The position numbers were made by a program, and so were the translations under genes. A stretch of DNA of 64,000 nt, from the NCBI GenBank assembly GCA_014132595.1, contig BMAG01000055.1, positions 1-64,000 of the forward strand. Reading direction: 5' to 3'. The notes below the pieces were generated by a model that was given only the letters and a program-made list of their open reading frames with translations, was not told the origin of the DNA and did no database searches. This DNA is from Gammaproteobacteria bacterium (GTDB taxonomy: Bacteria > Pseudomonadota > Gammaproteobacteria > DSM-16500). Position 1 is the stretch's first letter. Each line of letters starts with the position of its first letter. Shown piece by piece: positions 1 to 9,387 of this stretch.

Positions 1-1077
1 TTTCTCTTGGGCAGTTTTAATGATTTTCCTCTGTCGAATTTAGTGATTAATACTTTTTTAGGCCGCTATTTATTTCCCTATAGTTATGCGAATAGAGCTG
101 CCTATATTACTTATAATCCAACAACTTTTTTAAATTTTATCGAACCTGCTTTATCCGCCTCGCATCCCAAGCCTCTTTTTATGGCAGTTCATTTTTGTTT
201 GTCGCATTATCCGTATCTTTGGGCAGGAAGAAAAAGTAATACAACACAGGTGGAGAATTATAGACAAGCATTAACGGAAGTCGATTTGCAAGTTGCAGGT
301 CTATTACAACTTTTAAAACAAAACAAATTATTAGAACATAGCGTTGTTGTGTTACTCTCGGATCATGGGGAAGGATTTGAATTAAAGGGTGACCGTGTGA
401 CAGAATCTGATTTATTTATATCGGATTCTCGCAAAAAAGCGCCGCATTTTTATCCACCAAGTGAATTTAATGAAAAATCAAATCAGTCAGGAGGTCATGG
501 AACGGATGTTTTGGGACTCACACAATATCATACGCTCTTAGCTTTTAAACTGACGGGTACACAATTACAAGATCCAAGAGTTGTTTCAGGCAGAGTTTCC
601 TTGATGGATATTAAACCGACTCTCCTAGACCTTTTGCATCTTCCTAAAAATGAAACGGATGGCAAATCCTTGCTAAAACTGATTTCAGGTCAACAACGAA
701 GGGTAGCCATGCAACCTGATTTTTTTACAGAAACTGACTTTACACCGGAAGCTATACGTTCTGTGAATCCACAAACACGTAAGGTAATATTTGAAGGAAT
801 TGAATATATCCAGATTGATCCACAAACAACTCGATTAAGTATTCGTCCCAGCATGGTTGATTTGATTTTCTCAAGTAAGCAATATGCGGATTTTTATGGT
901 TCATGGGTATTAGCGCTATACCCGCAAAACAGATACACAATGATGCCTGTTTTAGTGAATCTTGAAAGTGGACAATGGACTACGAATTTACATACGACAT
1001 TTGCAGAACATGCGCCTGTCCAACATATGTTGAATGCTTTGCAAAAGTTTTATGGAAAAGAGATTACTCATATCTAA
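1..1077 (+). CDS. Sulfatase / alkaline-phosphatase-superfamily hydrolase, 3' part
   Basis: The reading frame is open from base 1, so the gene begins upstream; 358 C-terminal residues plus the stop are present. The fragment carries late sulfatase-superfamily motifs: a VVLLSDHGEGF segment (metal-binding Asp-His) and a GGHGTD segment about 45 residues later, followed by the usual fold ending LMDIKPTLLDLL. This family cleaves or transfers sulfate, phosphate or phosphoethanolamine esters, often at the cell envelope. The nucleophile region and any N-terminal membrane anchor lie outside the window, so the substrate cannot be inferred. No downstream gene on the same strand is close (370 bp to fadE), so it probably ends its transcription unit here. 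Confidence 0.75.
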   Translation, partial: FLLGSFNDFPLSNLVINTFLGRYLFPYSYANRAAYITYNPTTFLNFIEPALSASHPKPLFMAVHFCLSHYPYLWAGRKSNTTQVENYRQALTEVDLQVAGLLQLLKQNKLLEHSVVVLLSDHGEGFELKGDRVTESDLFISDSRKKAPHFYPPSEFNEKSNQSGGHGTDVLGLTQYHTLLAFKLTGTQLQDPRVVSGRVSLMDIKPTLLDLLHLPKNETDGKSLLKLISGQQRRVAMQPDFFTETDFTPEAIRSVNPQTRKVIFEGIEYIQIDPQTTRLSIRPSMVDLIFSSKQYADFYGSWVLALYPQNRYTMMPVLVNLESGQWTTNLHTTFAEHAPVQHMLNALQKFYGKEITHI

Positions 1078-1447
1078 ACAAGACGCCCGCTGTTTTAATA
1101 CTCAGCCTCTTTTATTCACAATTTGAAAAAAATGATACGTATGTTCAAATCTTAAATAGCTGTCATACTTCCTTTTGTTTTATTTTTTGCAACCCATTGA
1201 AAAATATAAGATGTTTACTTCTGTTCACTTTGTGTTCTTCAACCGTCGAAGCTTATATTTGCTAGAGTTAGCGTAGTTCTCTATAGGTTAATAACAGAGT
1301 TATCCACAGAAACTGTGGGTAACTTTTCAAGTGTAAAAAGAAGGTTAAAGTTCTCGTAAAAATTTCAAAAGATTTCTGGCGTCAAAATCACATTTCATCA
1401 TATACTTTTGGCTTATTCCGTTTGCAAATCATGGAAAAGGAGCGCGC
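1078..1447. other. Intergenic region upstream of fadE
   Basis: A 370-bp gap of AT-rich sequence between the sulfatase-like gene and fadE. The only striking element is the palindrome at 1299-1323. The fadE promoter must lie here, but I do not see a convincing -35/-10 pair. Short open frames inside show no family resemblance or ribosome site and are not called. Confidence 0.5.
1299..1323. promoter_or_regulatory. 25-bp palindrome with a DnaA-box sequence
   Basis: Two 11-bp arms (1299-1309 and 1313-1323) flank AAA with one mismatch. The left arm contains TTATCCACA (1300-1308), the consensus high-affinity DnaA box; the right arm carries the one-off variant TTACCCACA on the other strand. It sits 125 bp upstream of fadE. 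It may be a DnaA-binding or regulatory site, or simply an operator or hairpin; no dnaA/dnaN genes are near to suggest an origin. Confidence 0.45.
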
Positions 1448-3883
1448 ATGGCTGCGTTGAATGTTGCTTTGTTCCTGGTCGTCGTACTTGGGCTGGCTTA
1501 TATACAAGCTCCTATCGTTCTTTGGGTGATAGTGACGTTTGCAGTGCTTTTGTTCATCAGTATTCTCGGTCAGCTTAGCTTTTTAACGCTGAGTCTTTTC
1601 TGGATACTCTTTCTGCTCGCAGTATTATTTGTCGGTCTGAAGAATTTTCGCGAGCGTCGAGTGATTTTGCCTCTTGTTAAACGATTACAAAAACGCATGC
1701 CGCCTATTAGTGACTCAGAACGCATCGCGATTGAATCAGGGAATGTCTGGTGGGAAAAAGATTTATTCAGCGGACGGCCTAAATGGAAAAAATTATTGGC
1801 AATACCTGAGCCTAAATTAACCTCCGAAGAACAAGATTTTCTGGATAATCAAGTTGAAACAGTTTGTAACATGGCCAGTGATTGGGAAATCGTCAACGAT
1901 TTACATGATCTGCCTCAAGATATGTGGGATTATTTTAAGAAAGAACGTTTTTTTGGATTAATTATTCCCAAAGAATATGGCGGTCGTGGTTTTTCAGCCT
2001 TAGCCCATTCAACGATTGTGACCAAAATTGCATCCCATAGTTTGACCATGGCTGTGGATATGATGGTTCCGAATTCATTGGGTCCTGCGGAGCTCTTATT
2101 GCATTACGGTACCGATCTACAAAAACAATATTACTTGCCTCGTTTAGCACAGGGTGAGGAAATTCCCTGTTTTGCTTTGACGGGCCCGGAAGCAGGCAGT
2201 GATGCAGGCTCCATCACTGATAGCGGTGTTGTTTGCTATGGTGAGTATGAAGGTAAGAAAGTATTAGGAATGCGATTAACATGGAATAAACGCTATATTA
2301 CGTTAGCGCCCATTGCGACTGTCTTAGGTTTAGCATTCCGTTTGTATGATCCTGATAATTTATTAGGCTCTAACGTTGATTTAGGCATTACACTCTGCTT
2401 AGTACCAACATCACATCCAGGTGTTGAAATTGGTAATCGGCATTATCCATTGCGTCTTGCTTTTCTGAATGGACCTACCCACGGCCGCGATGTATTTGTT
2501 CCTTTAGACTGGATTATTGGTGGTATTGAAAAGATAGGACAAGGATGGAGAATGCTCATGGAGTGCCTTTCTATCGGACGTTCTATCTCATTGCCCGCCT
2601 TGAGCAGTGCGTGCGGTAAGCTTTGTTACCGTGTCACGGGTGCCTATGCGCGGTTGCGTAAGCAATTTAATTTGCCTATTGCCAAATTTGAAGGGGTCGA
2701 AGAAGCTTTAAGTTATATTGCGGGCTTTAATTATATGTTAGATGCAACGCGATTAATGACGGCAGGATCTGTTGATCTAGGCGTTCGACCTGCGATTGTC
2801 TCTGCGATTGCGAAATATCATATGACTGAAATGGCAAGGAAAGTCATGGATCATTCGATGGATGTGCATGGAGGACATGCGATTCAGGCAGGGCCGCGTA
2901 ACGTTTTAGTCTTGCTTTATACGGCAGCTCCCATCGGTGTAACCGTGGAAGGCGCTAATATTTTAACGCGAAATCTGATTATTTTCGGACAAGGTGCGAT
3001 TCGGTGTCATCCTTATATTTTAAAAGAAATAAATTTATTAACGGAAGGTGACATTGAGACAAACTTACCGCAATTAGATCGTTTGCTAATGTCGCATATC
3101 GGCTATGTGATTAGTAATGTGATTCGTTCTGCCGTGAGAGGTTTAACAGGCGGACATTTCATTTTTGCACCTGTTCGCGGACCTGTGGCGCGTTATTATC
3201 GACAACTGACACGCATGAGCAGTGCCTTAGCTTTACTATCGGATTTATGCATGCTGATTTTGGGAGGCAATCTTAAACGTAAAGAACGCATTTCTGCACG
3301 ATTAGGAGATATATTAAGTCAGCTCTATTTAGCTTCAGCGGTTTTGAAATATTTTAATGATCAAGGGAAACCCGATAGCGATCTTGAATATATCCAATGG
3401 AGTATGCAAACCTGCCTTGCCGATATTCAGGTCGCCTGTGATGATTTATTGAATAATTTTCCAATGCCCTGGTTAGGTAAAATACTGCGCATGATCATTT
3501 TCCCTTGGGGTACATCTTATCATAAACCGAAAGATGAATTGTCACATCGCATTGTTTCCCCTATGCTTGAGCCTTCTGCTTTCAGGGATAAATTGACGCG
3601 TTATTGTTTTATTTCAAATAATAAAAATGATCCGATACGACGCATGGAAAATGCTTTAGAACAAATTCAGCAAGTGGATCCTATCTGGAAAAAATTTCAA
3701 ATGGGAATACGTGATGAACAAATTCCTGGTTACGAAAATTTAGAATCGCAATTGCAGATTGCCGTTGCTAAAAATATTTTAACGGAAACTGAAAAACAAA
3801 CATTACATGCCTTTCTGATTCTTCATCAGGAAGTTATTCGTGTGAATGAATTCACCTATGATTTAAGTTCCATGGTGTCTTAA
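1448..3883 (+). CDS. fadE: Acyl-CoA dehydrogenase FadE
   Basis: First oxidative step of fatty-acid beta-oxidation: FAD-dependent conversion of acyl-CoA to trans-2-enoyl-CoA. The 811-residue length matches E. coli FadE (about 814), the long membrane-associated type rather than the ~380-residue soluble acyl-CoA dehydrogenases. The first ~75 residues form two or three hydrophobic segments; the dehydrogenase core follows, with CFALTGPEAGSDAGS near residue 240 (flavin/substrate-binding loop) and DVHGGHAIQAGPRN near residue 475. ATG at 1448 follows AAGGAG with good spacing. It heads a fadE-fadI-fadJ cluster: fadI begins 15 bp after its stop. Regulation is unknown; the classical enterobacterial FadR operator is not evident upstream. 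Confidence 0.95.
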   Translation: MAALNVALFLVVVLGLAYIQAPIVLWVIVTFAVLLFISILGQLSFLTLSLFWILFLLAVLFVGLKNFRERRVILPLVKRLQKRMPPISDSERIAIESGNVWWEKDLFSGRPKWKKLLAIPEPKLTSEEQDFLDNQVETVCNMASDWEIVNDLHDLPQDMWDYFKKERFFGLIIPKEYGGRGFSALAHSTIVTKIASHSLTMAVDMMVPNSLGPAELLLHYGTDLQKQYYLPRLAQGEEIPCFALTGPEAGSDAGSITDSGVVCYGEYEGKKVLGMRLTWNKRYITLAPIATVLGLAFRLYDPDNLLGSNVDLGITLCLVPTSHPGVEIGNRHYPLRLAFLNGPTHGRDVFVPLDWIIGGIEKIGQGWRMLMECLSIGRSISLPALSSACGKLCYRVTGAYARLRKQFNLPIAKFEGVEEALSYIAGFNYMLDATRLMTAGSVDLGVRPAIVSAIAKYHMTEMARKVMDHSMDVHGGHAIQAGPRNVLVLLYTAAPIGVTVEGANILTRNLIIFGQGAIRCHPYILKEINLLTEGDIETNLPQLDRLLMSHIGYVISNVIRSAVRGLTGGHFIFAPVRGPVARYYRQLTRMSSALALLSDLCMLILGGNLKRKERISARLGDILSQLYLASAVLKYFNDQGKPDSDLEYIQWSMQTCLADIQVACDDLLNNFPMPWLGKILRMIIFPWGTSYHKPKDELSHRIVSPMLEPSAFRDKLTRYCFISNNKNDPIRRMENALEQIQQVDPIWKKFQMGIRDEQIPGYENLESQLQIAVAKNILTETEKQTLHAFLILHQEVIRVNEFTYDLSSMVS

Positions 3884-3898
3884 AAAAGGAAAATAACG

Positions 3899-5206
3899 AT
3901 GGAAAAAATAAAAGGCAGAGAAGTTTATATTGTTGATGGAGCTCGTACACCATTTTTAAAAGCGCGCAGCAAGCCAGGCTCTTTATCGGCATCTGATCTA
4001 GCGATACAAGCAGGACGAGAATTATTAGCAAGACAACCTTTTGCGCCAAGCGATTTAGGCGAAGTTATTATTGGGTGTGTCATGCCAAGTCCTGAAGAAA
4101 CTAATATTGCTCGCGTGATCGCATTACGTTTAGGTTGCGGCAAAGCGATGCCGGCATGGACTGTGCAGCGTAACTGTGCATCAGGAATGCAGGCCATTGA
4201 TAGTGCCATGAAAGATATCATAACGGGCCGGCACGATCTTGTACTTGCGGGCGGGACGGAGGCAATGAGTCGAGCGCCTTTACTATATAATCAATCGATG
4301 GTGAACTGGTTAGCAAGTTTGTGGTCTTCCAAAAATTTTCTTGATAAATTAAAGCAAATGATTAAGTTCAGACCGAGTTATCTATCGCCTGTCATTGCAT
4401 TATTAAAAGGTTTAACAGATTCGACTGTTAATTTATCGATGGGACAGACAGCAGAAAATCTCGCCTATCGTTTTAATATTACGCGCGAGGAAATGGATTT
4501 ATTTTCATTAGAAAGTCATCGACGAGTCATCGCGGCACAAGATAATCATCTTTTAAATGAAGTATTACCCGCATTTAGTTCAACGGGTGAATATTTTTTA
4601 GAGGATGATGGTGTAAGACGAGATACAACGCTTGAAAAATTAGCTTCTTTAAAGCCTATTTTTGATAAGAAATTTGGAAGTGTGACGGCGGGAAATAGTT
4701 CTCAAGTGACAGATGGTGCAGCATTATTATTGCTTGCCAGCCGTGAGGCGATTGAAAAATATCAATTACCCGTTCTTGCACGTATTGTTGATGTTGCGTG
4801 GGCAGGGGTTGATCCTGCTGAAATGGGCTTAGGACCGGTTTATTCCACTATACAATTATTGCAGCGTCTTCATTTGAATCGTGAAGATATTGATTATTGG
4901 GAAATTAACGAAGCTTTTGCAGCACAGGTACTGGGGTGTCTTGCTGCCTGGGAAAGTGAAGAATATTGTCAAAAATATTTGGGATTATCTACGGCATTTG
5001 GAAAAATTGATCCTGCTCGTTTAAATGTAGATGGAGGTGCAGTCGCTTTAGGTCATCCCGTAGGTGCAAGCGGTGCGCGAATTGTATTGCATTTAGCGCA
5101 TGTTTTAAAACGTGAGGGTGCAAAGCGTGGTGTTGCAACCATTTGTATTGGCGGCGGTCAGGGCGGGGCAATGTTAATTGAAAATACTTCAGAGGTGCAC
5201 GGATGA
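3899..5206 (+). CDS. fadI: Acetyl-CoA C-acyltransferase (3-ketoacyl-CoA thiolase) FadI
   Basis: Last step of beta-oxidation: thiolytic cleavage of 3-ketoacyl-CoA by CoA to acetyl-CoA and a shortened acyl-CoA. At 435 residues it matches FadI (436 in E. coli) rather than the shorter FadA. Visible thiolase motifs are the nucleophile Cys93 in QRNCASGMQAIDSA, the NEAFAAQ segment, GGAVALGHPVGASGARI with the catalytic His, and the C-terminal CIGGGQGGAM with the second Cys. An AAAGGAAA ribosome site precedes the ATG. Its last bases overlap fadJ in an ATGA arrangement, indicating translational coupling of the two subunits of the multienzyme complex. Confidence 0.94.
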   Translation: MEKIKGREVYIVDGARTPFLKARSKPGSLSASDLAIQAGRELLARQPFAPSDLGEVIIGCVMPSPEETNIARVIALRLGCGKAMPAWTVQRNCASGMQAIDSAMKDIITGRHDLVLAGGTEAMSRAPLLYNQSMVNWLASLWSSKNFLDKLKQMIKFRPSYLSPVIALLKGLTDSTVNLSMGQTAENLAYRFNITREEMDLFSLESHRRVIAAQDNHLLNEVLPAFSSTGEYFLEDDGVRRDTTLEKLASLKPIFDKKFGSVTAGNSSQVTDGAALLLLASREAIEKYQLPVLARIVDVAWAGVDPAEMGLGPVYSTIQLLQRLHLNREDIDYWEINEAFAAQVLGCLAAWESEEYCQKYLGLSTAFGKIDPARLNVDGGAVALGHPVGASGARIVLHLAHVLKREGAKRGVATICIGGGQGGAMLIENTSEVHG

Positions 5207-7230
5207 AAAAATATAATCATTGGCATTTGGAAGAGGGAGATGACCAGATTTTATGGCTGCTTTTTGATAGAAAAAATGCATCGGTTAATACGATCAACCT
5301 TGAAGTTATGGAAGAATTATCCGATATATTAAGCATGCTAGAAAAAAGTCATGATTATAAAGGAATGGTGATTGCTTCTGCCAAAAAACAAGGTTTTATA
5401 GCAGGCGCTGATATTTCGCAATTTGATAAATTTAAAAATATGGAGGAAGCCGTTCATTTATTGCGAAGCGGACAATTGATTTTTGACCGACTTGAAAATT
5501 TGAAAATAGCAACCGTTGCTATGATTGATGGCTTTTGTTTAGGTGGTGGTTTGGAATTGGCTCTCGCTTGTCGATATCGTGTCGCAGAAGACGGACCTAA
5601 AACACGTCTTGGTTTACCGGAAATTAAATTAGGTATTCATCCTGGATGGGGGGGTACGATTCGTTTGCCGCGATTAATTGGCGCGCCTCAGGCTTTGAAT
5701 ATGATTCTTTCAGGGCATACAGTCACTGGAAAAGCGGCAGCTAAATTAGGCATTATAGATGTCTGTGTACCTAAACGGCATTTAGTAGCCGCTGCAACTT
5801 ATTATGCATTGCAGACAGCCAAACCGCGTTCTATTTCTAAAATGAATCAAGTGATTAACAATAAAATTTCACGTGCTTTATTTGCGAGTTATCTACGTAA
5901 AAAAGTCCGAGAAAAAGTCAATCCTGAACATTATCCTGCTCCTTTTCAAGTGATCGATAATTGGGAGCATCTAGGCGTGATGGGTGATGCGCCTATGATC
6001 AAGGAAGCAAAGACATGCGGAAAATTATTTTTTAGTGAAACATCTGAAAATTTAGTGCGGGTGTTCTTTTTACAAGAACGATTAAAAAGCTTAGGTAAAG
6101 CTTCACGTTTTGATGCGAATCATGTGCATGTCGTAGGCGCTGGCACGATGGGCGGTGATATCGCTGCTTGGTGTGCTTTACAAGGTATGCGAGTCACTTT
6201 GCAGGATAGAGAAGCAAAATATATTGCACCTGCGATTAAACGTGCTGCTATTCTTTTTAAAGAAAAATTAAAAGAACCACATTTAGTTCAAAAAGCCATG
6301 GATAGACTAGTTCCTGATATTGAAGGTTATGGCATTTCTCATGCTGATATTATTATTGAAGCAATTTATGAGAATTTAGCAGCGAAGCAAGCGTTATTTA
6401 AGTCAGTTGAAATGCTTGCTAAGCCACAGGCAATTTTAGCAACGAATACATCAAGTATTCCTTTGGATGATATTAATAGCGTAATGCAAACGCCAGAACG
6501 TTTGGTCGGTTTGCATTTCTTTAATCCTGTTCCAAAGATGTTGTTAGTTGAAATTGTCACAGGTCAGAAGACAGCTGCAAATGTCGCTGAAAATGCGATT
6601 GCATTTACACGTAAAATTGATCGTTTGCCGCTACCTGTCACAAGTCATCCCGGCTTTTTAGTCAATCGTGTGTTAATGCCTTATTTATTAGAAAGTGTCA
6701 CTCTGCTGGATGAAGGTATCCCGATGGAGATTATTGATAAAGCGATGGTTGAATTTGGTATGCCAATGGGGCCGATTGCATTAGCCGATGCAGTGGGGCT
6801 TGATGTTTGTCTTTCTGTTGCAACCTATCTTGGTAAGTATCTTAATACGACAATTCCTCCGCGTTTAACGGCCTTAATTGATCAAGGTAAATTAGGTCGC
6901 AAAACAGGAGAGGGGTTTTATAAATATACTAAAGCAGGCAAGCAAATAAAATCGAAAGTAGAAGGTTATAACAAACCATTGACCGAAATATCAGACCGTT
7001 TAGTGCTTCGTATGTTAGATCAGGCTTTTGCATGCTTACGTGACGGCGTTGTTGCTGATGCCGATTTATTAGATGCGGGTATGATTTTTGGCACTGGCTT
7101 TGCACCATTCCGCGGTGGGCCCATGCGTTATGCAAAAACAAGGGGGGTTCGTGAATTGTTTGAGTTGTATGTGAGATTACAGCAAGAACATAATGAAAAG
7201 TCTGAATTAACGGAGTGGGAGTTTTTGTAG
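5203..7230 (+). CDS. fadJ: Multifunctional enoyl-CoA hydratase / 3-hydroxyacyl-CoA dehydrogenase FadJ-type
   Basis: Alpha subunit of the beta-oxidation complex: hydrates enoyl-CoA, then oxidises L-3-hydroxyacyl-CoA with NAD+. Residues 1-190 are a crotonase domain (IAGADISQF oxyanion segment, DGFCLGGGLELALACRYR, and LGLPEIKLGIHPGWGG with the catalytic Glu). From about 305 there is an NAD-binding dehydrogenase domain (VHVVGAGTMGGDIAAW, ATNTSSIPL, GLHFFNPVPKM), then the C-terminal dehydrogenase half including HPGFLVNRVLMPYL. At 675 residues it is slightly shorter than E. coli FadJ (714). The start ATG overlaps the fadI stop. FadB would be an alternative name, but pairing with a FadI-length thiolase and a fadI-fadJ order favours FadJ. 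Confidence 0.92.
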   Translation: MKKYNHWHLEEGDDQILWLLFDRKNASVNTINLEVMEELSDILSMLEKSHDYKGMVIASAKKQGFIAGADISQFDKFKNMEEAVHLLRSGQLIFDRLENLKIATVAMIDGFCLGGGLELALACRYRVAEDGPKTRLGLPEIKLGIHPGWGGTIRLPRLIGAPQALNMILSGHTVTGKAAAKLGIIDVCVPKRHLVAAATYYALQTAKPRSISKMNQVINNKISRALFASYLRKKVREKVNPEHYPAPFQVIDNWEHLGVMGDAPMIKEAKTCGKLFFSETSENLVRVFFLQERLKSLGKASRFDANHVHVVGAGTMGGDIAAWCALQGMRVTLQDREAKYIAPAIKRAAILFKEKLKEPHLVQKAMDRLVPDIEGYGISHADIIIEAIYENLAAKQALFKSVEMLAKPQAILATNTSSIPLDDINSVMQTPERLVGLHFFNPVPKMLLVEIVTGQKTAANVAENAIAFTRKIDRLPLPVTSHPGFLVNRVLMPYLLESVTLLDEGIPMEIIDKAMVEFGMPMGPIALADAVGLDVCLSVATYLGKYLNTTIPPRLTALIDQGKLGRKTGEGFYKYTKAGKQIKSKVEGYNKPLTEISDRLVLRMLDQAFACLRDGVVADADLLDAGMIFGTGFAPFRGGPMRYAKTRGVRELFELYVRLQQEHNEKSELTEWEFL

Positions 7231-7263
7231 TATCAATTTTTCAAAGTCTTTCATCTTGAACCT

Positions 7264-7293
7264 TGCCTTCGATGAAGTCCCTCATCGAAGGCA
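7264..7293. terminator. Stem-loop between convergent fadJ and yjdM
   Basis: A perfect 12-bp stem (7264-7275 with 7282-7293) and a 6-nt loop lie between fadJ (+) and yjdM (-). Neither side has a strong U-run, so it is a bidirectional terminator candidate rather than a textbook one. Confidence 0.5.
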
Positions 7294-7303
7294 CAATCTC
7301 TGA

Positions 7304-7651
7304 TTATATTTTCTTAACAAACTCCGATTTTAATTTCATCGCCCCGATCCCATCAATTTTACAATCGATATTGTGATCACCTTCTGCGACCAATCTAATA
7401 TTCTTAACTTTCGTTCCTACTTTAACAACCTGCGATGAACCTTTAATTTTTAAATCCTTAATGACAGTGATGGTATCGCCATCATTGAGAATGTTACCAT
7501 TTGCATCTTTAATTACTAAAGCATCATTATTCTCTGAATTTTCCTTATCTTCATTCGTCCATTCATGCGCGCATTCAGGACAAATAAACAGTAAACCATC
7601 CTGATAGGTATATTCAGAATTACATTTTGGACAATTTGGTAAATTATTCAT
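7304..7651 (-). CDS. yjdM: YjdM (PhnA-type) zinc-ribbon protein
   Basis: A 115-residue protein with an N-terminal zinc ribbon (Cys7-Pro-Lys-Cys10 and Cys24-Pro-Glu-Cys27, the latter followed by AHEW) and the conserved beta-rich C-terminal domain containing [25 protein letters not shown] and [11 protein letters not shown]. This is the length and pattern of E. coli YjdM, historically called PhnA. Despite the old name, a direct role in alkylphosphonate breakdown is not established. It lies 22 bp downstream of the SulP transporter on the same strand and is likely cotranscribed. ATG 7651 follows AAAGG at acceptable spacing. Confidence 0.9.
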   Translation of the reverse strand: MNNLPNCPKCNSEYTYQDGLLFICPECAHEWTNEDKENSENNDALVIKDANGNILNDGDTITVIKDLKIKGSSQVVKVGTKVKNIRLVAEGDHNIDCKIDGIGAMKLKSEFVKKI

Positions 7652-7673
7652 AAAGGATACCTTTTAATGTTAA

Positions 7674-9314
7674 TTAATTATTTAATTGTACTTGTTGAAT
7701 CGCTTCTGAAAGAGAAGAGAAAATACATTCTCCGCCAATCCTTTGTGTAATTCCAATTTTTATTAGCTTCTTAGCCACTTTTGAATTTGCTTCGCAAAGA
7801 TAAACAAGCACACCTCTATTGCAAAATTGTTCGATGACTTCATTGAATGTTTGCAGTCCTGTCATATCCATAAAGGGAACTTGATTTAAACGAAAAATAA
7901 TACTTTTAGGATCTGAGTGTGTTATTGCAAACGCATGTTCAATTTTTTCAGCAACCCCAAAAAAGAAAGGGCCCTGAATGGAATAGATGATGACATTTTC
8001 AGGTAAGGTTAAGCCCTTTTCCTTGAGTTCATGATTAACCATCTCAGGATTTTGTTGCTCTACGGTAATTAACTGATTCATCCGACGAATAAAAAGTAAC
8101 ATAGCAAGAATGACACCGATATTTACGGCTACGACTAAATTCGTAAAAATAGTGAGTAAAAAGGTGGTCAATAAAATTAAAACATCATGGCGAGGTGCGT
8201 GCGTAATTATATAGAAAAAATGAGAAAGATCACTCATGTTATAAGCTACAACAAAAAGAATAGCAGATAATACGCACAATGGAATGTTATTCGCTAATGG
8301 AGATAAGATTAATATAACTAAGAGCAAGAAAATAGAATGTACTATAGCAGCAAGAGGACTATTACCGCCATTTCGTACGTTGGTCGCAGTTCGCGCGATC
8401 GCGCCTGTTGCTGCAAATCCACCGAATAATGGTGAGAAGATATTTGCTAATCCTTGCCCGATGAGTTCCTGGTTTGAGTGATGTTTTGTTTTGGCCATAC
8501 CATCTGCTGCCGTGGCAGAAAGTAATGATTCTATCGCGCCTAAAAGTGCAATCGTAAAAGCAGGACCGATCAAATTAATGATTCGATTAGTATCCATGGA
8601 AGGCAAATGGAAGGTAGGTAAAACCGGTAAAATGCTGCCAAAAGTATTACCGATTGTTGCAACTGTTTTAAATTGAAAGAGAGATTGTAGAATGGTAACA
8701 ACAATCATGGCGACTAAAGGTCCAGGAACACGTTTTACAATTTTGGGTGTGAGCCATATTAAAAATAAACTTAAAAAAGCTAAACCGGTGGTAGTTAAAT
8801 CTAAATGAGGTAGTGCTTTAAGGAGTGCTAAAAATTTTAAATGGAATTTAGTATTTAAAGGTAAATTAAGTGAGAGACCAAAAAAATCTTTCCACTCGGT
8901 CACAAAAATAATGACACCGATGCCGCTCGTAAATCCTACAATGACTGGATCAGGAATAAATTTAATGACATTCCCGAGTTTGATGACCCCCATGAAAAGC
9001 AAAATAAAACCGGCTAGAAGGGTTGCAATTTGTAAGCCCTCTATACCATATTGAGCGGTGATTCCAGCCAGAATCACAATAAAAGCACCGGTTGGGCCTG
9101 CAATTTGTACGCGACTGCCTCCAAATAGACCGACAATAAAACCTGAAATAATAGCCGTATATAATCCTTGTTCGGGAGGAACTCCCGATGCAATCGCAAA
9201 TGCCATGGCTAAAGGTAAAGCCACGACACCTACAATGAGTCCTGCGATTAAATTAGGCAGCCAGTTTTTTGATTTTAACAATCCTGATCGATACGCTTGT
9301 AAGATTGCTATCAT
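7674..9314 (-). CDS. SulP-family inorganic anion transporter with STAS domain
   Basis: An inner-membrane anion transporter of the SLC26/SulP family, which moves sulfate, bicarbonate or related anions. About 10-14 hydrophobic segments span residues 20-400, including the family signature near the N-terminus (NLIAGLIVGVVALPLAMAFA, then GLYTAIISGFIVGLFGGSRVQIAGPTGAF). A cytoplasmic STAS domain forms the C-terminus (MDMTGLQTF and following). The frame could begin at a TTG at 9344 or ATG 9323; I chose ATG 9314 because AGG lies 9 nt upstream. The 546-residue length is normal. The substrate cannot be told; no carbonic anhydrase or sulfate-assimilation gene is adjacent. yjdM follows within 22 bp. Confidence 0.9.
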   Translation of the reverse strand: MIAILQAYRSGLLKSKNWLPNLIAGLIVGVVALPLAMAFAIASGVPPEQGLYTAIISGFIVGLFGGSRVQIAGPTGAFIVILAGITAQYGIEGLQIATLLAGFILLFMGVIKLGNVIKFIPDPVIVGFTSGIGVIIFVTEWKDFFGLSLNLPLNTKFHLKFLALLKALPHLDLTTTGLAFLSLFLIWLTPKIVKRVPGPLVAMIVVTILQSLFQFKTVATIGNTFGSILPVLPTFHLPSMDTNRIINLIGPAFTIALLGAIESLLSATAADGMAKTKHHSNQELIGQGLANIFSPLFGGFAATGAIARTATNVRNGGNSPLAAIVHSIFLLLVILILSPLANNIPLCVLSAILFVVAYNMSDLSHFFYIITHAPRHDVLILLTTFLLTIFTNLVVAVNIGVILAMLLFIRRMNQLITVEQQNPEMVNHELKEKGLTLPENVIIYSIQGPFFFGVAEKIEHAFAITHSDPKSIIFRLNQVPFMDMTGLQTFNEVIEQFCNRGVLVYLCEANSKVAKKLIKIGITQRIGGECIFSSLSEAIQQVQLNN

Positions 9315-9387
9315 TTCATTCATCCTATTAATATGGACGGCCAATATATATCATATATCGGTATACGAGGCACTCATTTTATCGATT

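Noticed and set aside
975-1265. 96-residue open frame overlapping the end of the sulfatase-like gene
   Set aside because: It overlaps the real gene in another frame, has no ribosome site and a Cys/Phe-rich composition typical of chance translation.
1299-1323. Chromosomal origin at the DnaA-box palindrome
   Set aside because: Only two boxes, no AT-rich unwinding array and no dnaA, dnaN, gidA or rpmH nearby.
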